64,000 bases of DNA from an uncultured Raoultella sp. (GTDB taxonomy: Bacteria; Pseudomonadota; Gammaproteobacteria; Enterobacterales; Enterobacteriaceae). Position 1 is the stretch's first letter; every line of letters begins with the position of its first letter. The DNA lies in the NCBI GenBank assembly GCA_900759445.1, contig CAAEVH010000048.1:1-64000 (forward strand), in the 5' to 3' direction. Positions 59,121 to 64,000 of this stretch are shown here, piece by piece. The notes below the pieces were generated by a model that saw nothing but the letters and a program-made list of their open reading frames with translations, searched no databases and was not told the DNA's origin. A program made the position numbers and the translations under genes.

Positions 59121-60437
59121 ATGCCATTAGTCATCGTTGCTATCGGGGTTGCCCTGCTGTTGCTGCTGATGATCCGTTTCAAGATGAACGGCTTCATCGC
59201 TCTGGTTCTGGTGGCACTCGCCGTCGGACTTATGCAAGGTATGCCTCTGGATAAAGTCATCGTATCCATTAAAAACGGCGTTGGGGGAACCCTCGGCAGT
59301 CTCGCGCTGATCATGGGCTTTGGCGCTATGCTCGGTAAGCTGCTGGCGGATTGCGGCGGCGCTCAGCGAATTGCCACAACCTTAATCGCTAAGTTCGGGA
59401 AAAAGCACATCCAGTGGGCAGTCGTGCTGACCGGTTTTACCGTCGGCTTCGCGCTGTTCTACGAAGTGGGCTTTGTGCTGATGCTGCCGCTGGTGTTCAC
59501 CATTGCCGCGTCTGCCCGCATTCCGCTACTGTACGTCGGCGTTCCAATGGCGGCCGCGCTCTCCGTGACTCACGGTTTCCTGCCTCCGCACCCGGGCCCA
59601 ACGGCGATTGCCACTATCTTCCACGCTGATATGGGTAAGACCCTGCTGTACGGTACGATTCTGGCTATCCCGACGGTTATCCTTGCCGGTCCGGTTTTCG
59701 CTCGCTTCCTGAAAGGCATTGATAAGCCGATTCCGGAAGGGCTGCACAACCCGAAAACCTTCAGCGAAGAAGAGATGCCGGGCTTTGGCGTCAGCGTCTG
59801 GACTTCACTGGTACCGGTGATCCTGATGGCGATGCGTGCCGTTGCCGAGATGATCCTGCCGAAAGGCCACGCCTTCCTGCCGGTTGCCGAGTTCTTCGGC
59901 GACCCGGTAATGGCGACCCTGATTGCGGTTCTCATCGCCCTGTTCACCTTCGGCCTGAACCGTGGGCGTTCCATGGAGCAGATCAACGACACGCTGACCT
60001 CTTCGATCAAAATTATCGCCATGATGCTGTTGATCATCGGCGGCGGCGGCGCCTTCAAACAGGTGCTGGTGGATAGCGGCATGGATAAATACATCGCCTC
60101 TATCATGCATGAATCCAACATGTCCCCGCTGTTTATGGCCTGGTCTATCGCGGCGGTACTGCGTATTGCGCTCGGTTCTGCGACCGTTGCCGCCATCACC
60201 GCCGGCGGGATTGCCGCACCGCTGATTGCCACCACCGGCGTCAGCCCGGAACTGATGGTTATTGCGGTTGGTTCCGGCAGCGTTATCTTCTCTCACGTGA
60301 ACGATCCGGGCTTCTGGCTGTTTAAGGAATACTTCAACCTGACCATCGGCGAAACCATCCGGTCGTGGTCGGTGCTGGAAACCATTATCTCCGTCTGCGG
60401 CCTGGTTGGCTGTCTGCTGCTGGGGATGGTGGTGTAA
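59121..60437 (+). CDS. gntT: High-affinity gluconate permease GntT
   Basis: GntT imports gluconate by H+ symport. The 438-residue GntP-family protein is almost entirely hydrophobic helices, beginning MPLVIVAIGVALLLLLMIRF. HGFLPPHPGPTAIA and GSATVAAITAGGI are conserved family segments. Length equals E. coli GntT. Control by CRP and GntR is visible upstream. A strong terminator follows. Confidence 0.97.
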   Translation: MPLVIVAIGVALLLLLMIRFKMNGFIALVLVALAVGLMQGMPLDKVIVSIKNGVGGTLGSLALIMGFGAMLGKLLADCGGAQRIATTLIAKFGKKHIQWAVVLTGFTVGFALFYEVGFVLMLPLVFTIAASARIPLLYVGVPMAAALSVTHGFLPPHPGPTAIATIFHADMGKTLLYGTILAIPTVILAGPVFARFLKGIDKPIPEGLHNPKTFSEEEMPGFGVSVWTSLVPVILMAMRAVAEMILPKGHAFLPVAEFFGDPVMATLIAVLIALFTFGLNRGRSMEQINDTLTSSIKIIAMMLLIIGGGGAFKQVLVDSGMDKYIASIMHESNMSPLFMAWSIAAVLRIALGSATVAAITAGGIAAPLIATTGVSPELMVIAVGSGSVIFSHVNDPGFWLFKEYFNLTIGETIRSWSVLETIISVCGLVGCLLLGMVV

Positions 60438-60453
60438 GCCAGACGTCAGCATA

Positions 60454-60490
60454 AAAAAGGCCGGGTCCGCATACGCGACCCGGCCTTTTT
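60454..60490. terminator. Bidirectional terminator between gntT and malQ
   Basis: AAAAAGGCCGGGTC (60454-60467) pairs with GACCCGGCCTTTTT (60477-60490) around nine bases; A and T runs flank both sides. Confidence 0.93.
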
Positions 60491-60541
60491 ATTGGCCCTT
60501 TCTCACACCGTTTCCCCGGTATCACCGGAGAAACGGCGGCA

Positions 60542-62629
60542 CTATTTCTTCTTAGTGACCGCTTTGCGCCGCTTATCCAGATCCTTAATCAGCTTATTCA
60601 CCCGCTCATCGGCAAACATCTGCTCAAGGGTCGTGGAGAGCTTACGCCGCCAGTTCGGATATTCGCTGCTGGTTCCCGGGATATTGACCGGGGTGGCCAT
60701 TTCCAGCCAGTCTTCCGGCTGTAGCCCCAACAATGCGCTGTTGCTGTCCGCAATGTAACGCTGCATACCGCGATTGAGGGTCGAGGTCATCGCCATCAGC
60801 GAGGCATTATGCCCGGCGCGTTTAGGCAGGCAGCCATATTGATGCAGCGCATCCAGCAGCCCCTGCTTCGCCAGTTCACGATCCTGATACAGGCCACGCA
60901 GAACCCCTTCATCCGGATACAGACCTAACGATTTACCCAGCGTCAGGTCTCCGCTTTCCCAGTAACCGCGCAGCGTTGGCAGGTCATGCGTTGTCGCCAC
61001 CGCCATTGATTGTTCCGGATACGTCTGCGGCGCGCGGAACGTCTTCTCATGGTCATTTTCGAAATAGAGCACTTTGTAGGAATAGACGCCGCTCTTACGC
61101 AGCTTGCCGACAATCTCCACCGGTACGGTACCCAGATCTTCGCCAATCACCATACAGCGATGACGCTGACTTTCCAGCGCCATAATCGACAACAGATCAT
61201 CGACCGGATACTGCACATAGGCACCGTGGTCAGCGGTTTCACCATAGGGAATCCACCACAGACGCAGAACCGACATCACGTGGTCGATGCGCAAGGCACC
61301 GCAGTTTTGCATGTTGGCGCGCAGCAGCTCAATAAACGGCTCATAGGCACGGGCGACGATGATATGCGGATCCATCGGCGGCAGACCCCAGTTTTGTCCC
61401 AGCGGGCCAAGAATGTCCGGCGGCGCCCCGACGGAGGCTTTCAGACAATACAGTTCGCGGTCGCACCAGGTTTCCGAACCGCCTTCCGCCACGCCCACCG
61501 CCAGATCGCGGTACAGGCCAATCGGCATCGCGTCGTGCTGGCTGGTGTGCCAGCATTCGGCGAACTGGCAATACGCCAGCCACTGCAGCCAGAGGTAGAA
61601 ACTCACCTCGTCGGCCTGCTCGGTGCAGAACGCTTTCACTTCCGGGCTGTTGATATCCTGATACGCTTTTGGCCAGGCAGGCCAGCCCCAGCGCAGCGGA
61701 TCTTGCTGTACCTGCCAGGCGTGCAGGGCGTCATACGCCGCCTGCCAGTACAGGCTTTCGCCTTCACGAAGCACGAACTGGCGGAACTCCGTCATCGCCT
61801 CATCGTGACGGGCGGAAAATCGCTTCCAGGCCATGCGCAGCGCGGTCATTTTCAACGCGGTCACGGCGGTATAATCCACATCATCGGTTTGACGCGCGGC
61901 CTGTAATGCCCGCTGCGTCTCCGGCGATTGCCACCAGGCCTGCGCCTCTTTGCTCAGGCGAAAATCATCGACCGCGTTAACGTCAATATAGATAACGTTC
62001 AGCCAGCGCCGTGAGGATGGGCTGTAGGGACTCGCGCTCTCCGGGTTGGCCGGGTAGAGCGCATGAATCGGGTTAAGGCCGATAAACGCGCCGCCGCGCC
62101 GGGAAATCTCCGGCAGCATGGTGCGTAAATCGCCAAAATCGCCGATTCCCCAGTTTTTCTCCGAGCGCAGCGTATAAAGCTGTACGCAGGCGCCCCACAG
62201 TTTTTGCCCCTCTTTCAGGGCCTGTGGCTCATAGCAACGCACCGGCGTCACAATCGCCCGACAATGCCAGCGTTCGCCATCCTGAGTCAGGGTCAGCGAA
62301 TGATAGCCTTCCGGCAGTTTGGCCGGCAGCGGGAGGGTCTCCCCTCCACGCACTTTGCCTTGATACTGTTTCCCCTCTTCGGTGGTGAGGATCCACTGGA
62401 ATTCCCCACGACCGGCGACCGGCAGCGACATTTTCTTGCCGTGTGTGAAAACCTGCACCGGCGGCAGCGGGTCAACCGCCACTTTCGTGGCGGTTGTTGT
62501 ACGATGCATCGCATCCAGCAGACGTTGTTTAGTCGCCGCAGCAATTGACTGCGGCTTACCGTGCGCATTGATGTAGTCAGGACTTATTCCCGCCGCCAGC
62601 GCGGCGTTATCAAGGCGTTTAGTCTCCAT
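60542..62629 (-). CDS. malQ: 4-alpha-glucanotransferase (amylomaltase)
   Basis: MalQ transfers maltosyl and longer units between maltodextrins, releasing glucose, in cytoplasmic maltose use. The 695-residue GH77 protein contains the catalytic nucleophile in LRIDHVMSVLRLW, the acid in VIGEDLGTVP, and the third acid in TTHDLPTLRGYW. One residue longer than E. coli MalQ. It begins 10 bp after malP, forming malPQ, which MalT activates from beyond the right edge. Confidence 0.97.
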   Translation of the reverse strand: METKRLDNAALAAGISPDYINAHGKPQSIAAATKQRLLDAMHRTTTATKVAVDPLPPVQVFTHGKKMSLPVAGRGEFQWILTTEEGKQYQGKVRGGETLPLPAKLPEGYHSLTLTQDGERWHCRAIVTPVRCYEPQALKEGQKLWGACVQLYTLRSEKNWGIGDFGDLRTMLPEISRRGGAFIGLNPIHALYPANPESASPYSPSSRRWLNVIYIDVNAVDDFRLSKEAQAWWQSPETQRALQAARQTDDVDYTAVTALKMTALRMAWKRFSARHDEAMTEFRQFVLREGESLYWQAAYDALHAWQVQQDPLRWGWPAWPKAYQDINSPEVKAFCTEQADEVSFYLWLQWLAYCQFAECWHTSQHDAMPIGLYRDLAVGVAEGGSETWCDRELYCLKASVGAPPDILGPLGQNWGLPPMDPHIIVARAYEPFIELLRANMQNCGALRIDHVMSVLRLWWIPYGETADHGAYVQYPVDDLLSIMALESQRHRCMVIGEDLGTVPVEIVGKLRKSGVYSYKVLYFENDHEKTFRAPQTYPEQSMAVATTHDLPTLRGYWESGDLTLGKSLGLYPDEGVLRGLYQDRELAKQGLLDALHQYGCLPKRAGHNASLMAMTSTLNRGMQRYIADSNSALLGLQPEDWLEMATPVNIPGTSSEYPNWRRKLSTTLEQMFADERVNKLIKDLDKRRKAVTKKK

Positions 62630-62639
62630 AGGCCTGTCC

Positions 62640-64000
<1,361 letters not shown>

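Noticed and set aside
61010..61906. 298-codon open frame antisense to malQ
   Set aside because: It is opposite an intact malQ with all catalytic motifs and has no ribosome site or known motif.

Overview
The window is ordinary chromosomal core DNA from a member of the Enterobacteriaceae. Nearly every gene has a close relative, in the same order, in the Escherichia coli rpsL-to-malP region. RpsL begins MATINQL rather than MATVNQL, the DNA is rather GC-rich, there is a codA gene between tsgA and nirB, and a gene for a secreted SnoaL-like protein sits between yheS and yheT. Together these point to a Klebsiella/Raoultella/Enterobacter-type organism, Klebsiella being my best guess. That is inference from remembered family sequences, not a database match. 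No phage, IS element, CRISPR array, rRNA or tRNA was seen.

Layout, left to right. Bases 1-5900 (minus strand unless noted) hold the str ribosomal operon (rpsL-rpsG-fusA, cut by the window edge), the tRNA 2-thiouridine sulfur relay (yheO-tusDCB), the periplasmic isomerase fkpA, slyX (+), slyD and yheV. Bases 5900-13770 hold kefB-kefG (glutathione-gated K+ efflux), the ABC-F gene yheS, the SnoaL-like gene, yheT-yheU-prkB and yhfA. Bases 14070-20170 hold crp, yhfK, argD, pabA, the yhfG-fic antitoxin/toxin pair (yhfG is only 55 codons) and ppiA. Bases 20440-27590 hold tsgA, codA, nirBD with a textbook FNR plus NarL/NarP promoter, and cysG. The nirC gene usual between nirD and cysG in E. coli is absent. 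Bases 27700-34110 hold the aroK-aroB-damX-dam-rpe-gph-trpS superoperon. Bases 34500-37820 hold the hofMNOPQ (PilMNOPQ-like) DNA-uptake cluster, divergent from mrcA (PBP1a). Bases 40580-49830 hold nudE, igaA-yrfG-hslR-hslO, pckA and ompR-envZ. Bases 50070-56210 hold greB, tex and feoABC with Fur and FNR-like sites. Bases 56260-64000 hold a DUF1471 gene, bioH, gntX, nfuA, gntT with a CRP/GntR promoter, malQ and the 3' part of malP.

How the genes work together. NirB/NirD reduce nitrite to ammonia and CysG makes the siroheme NirB needs. Crp is encoded here, and CRP-like sites lie before ppiA/tsgA, pckA, gntT and crp itself. NfuA (Fe-S), FeoABC (Fe2+ uptake) and BioH (biotin) lie close together. 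Dam, DamX, AroK and AroB form one long transcription unit with housekeeping metabolism. OmpR/EnvZ and IgaA are envelope stress regulators.

All genes look intact. The points most worth a second look are a 36-codon reading frame with a good ribosome site ending 11 nt before pckA, the nested yhfG-fic pair with a degenerate Fic core, the loss of nirC together with a NarL-like element before cysG, two ERIC-type repeats, and an AT-rich 13-bp inverted repeat upstream of feoA.
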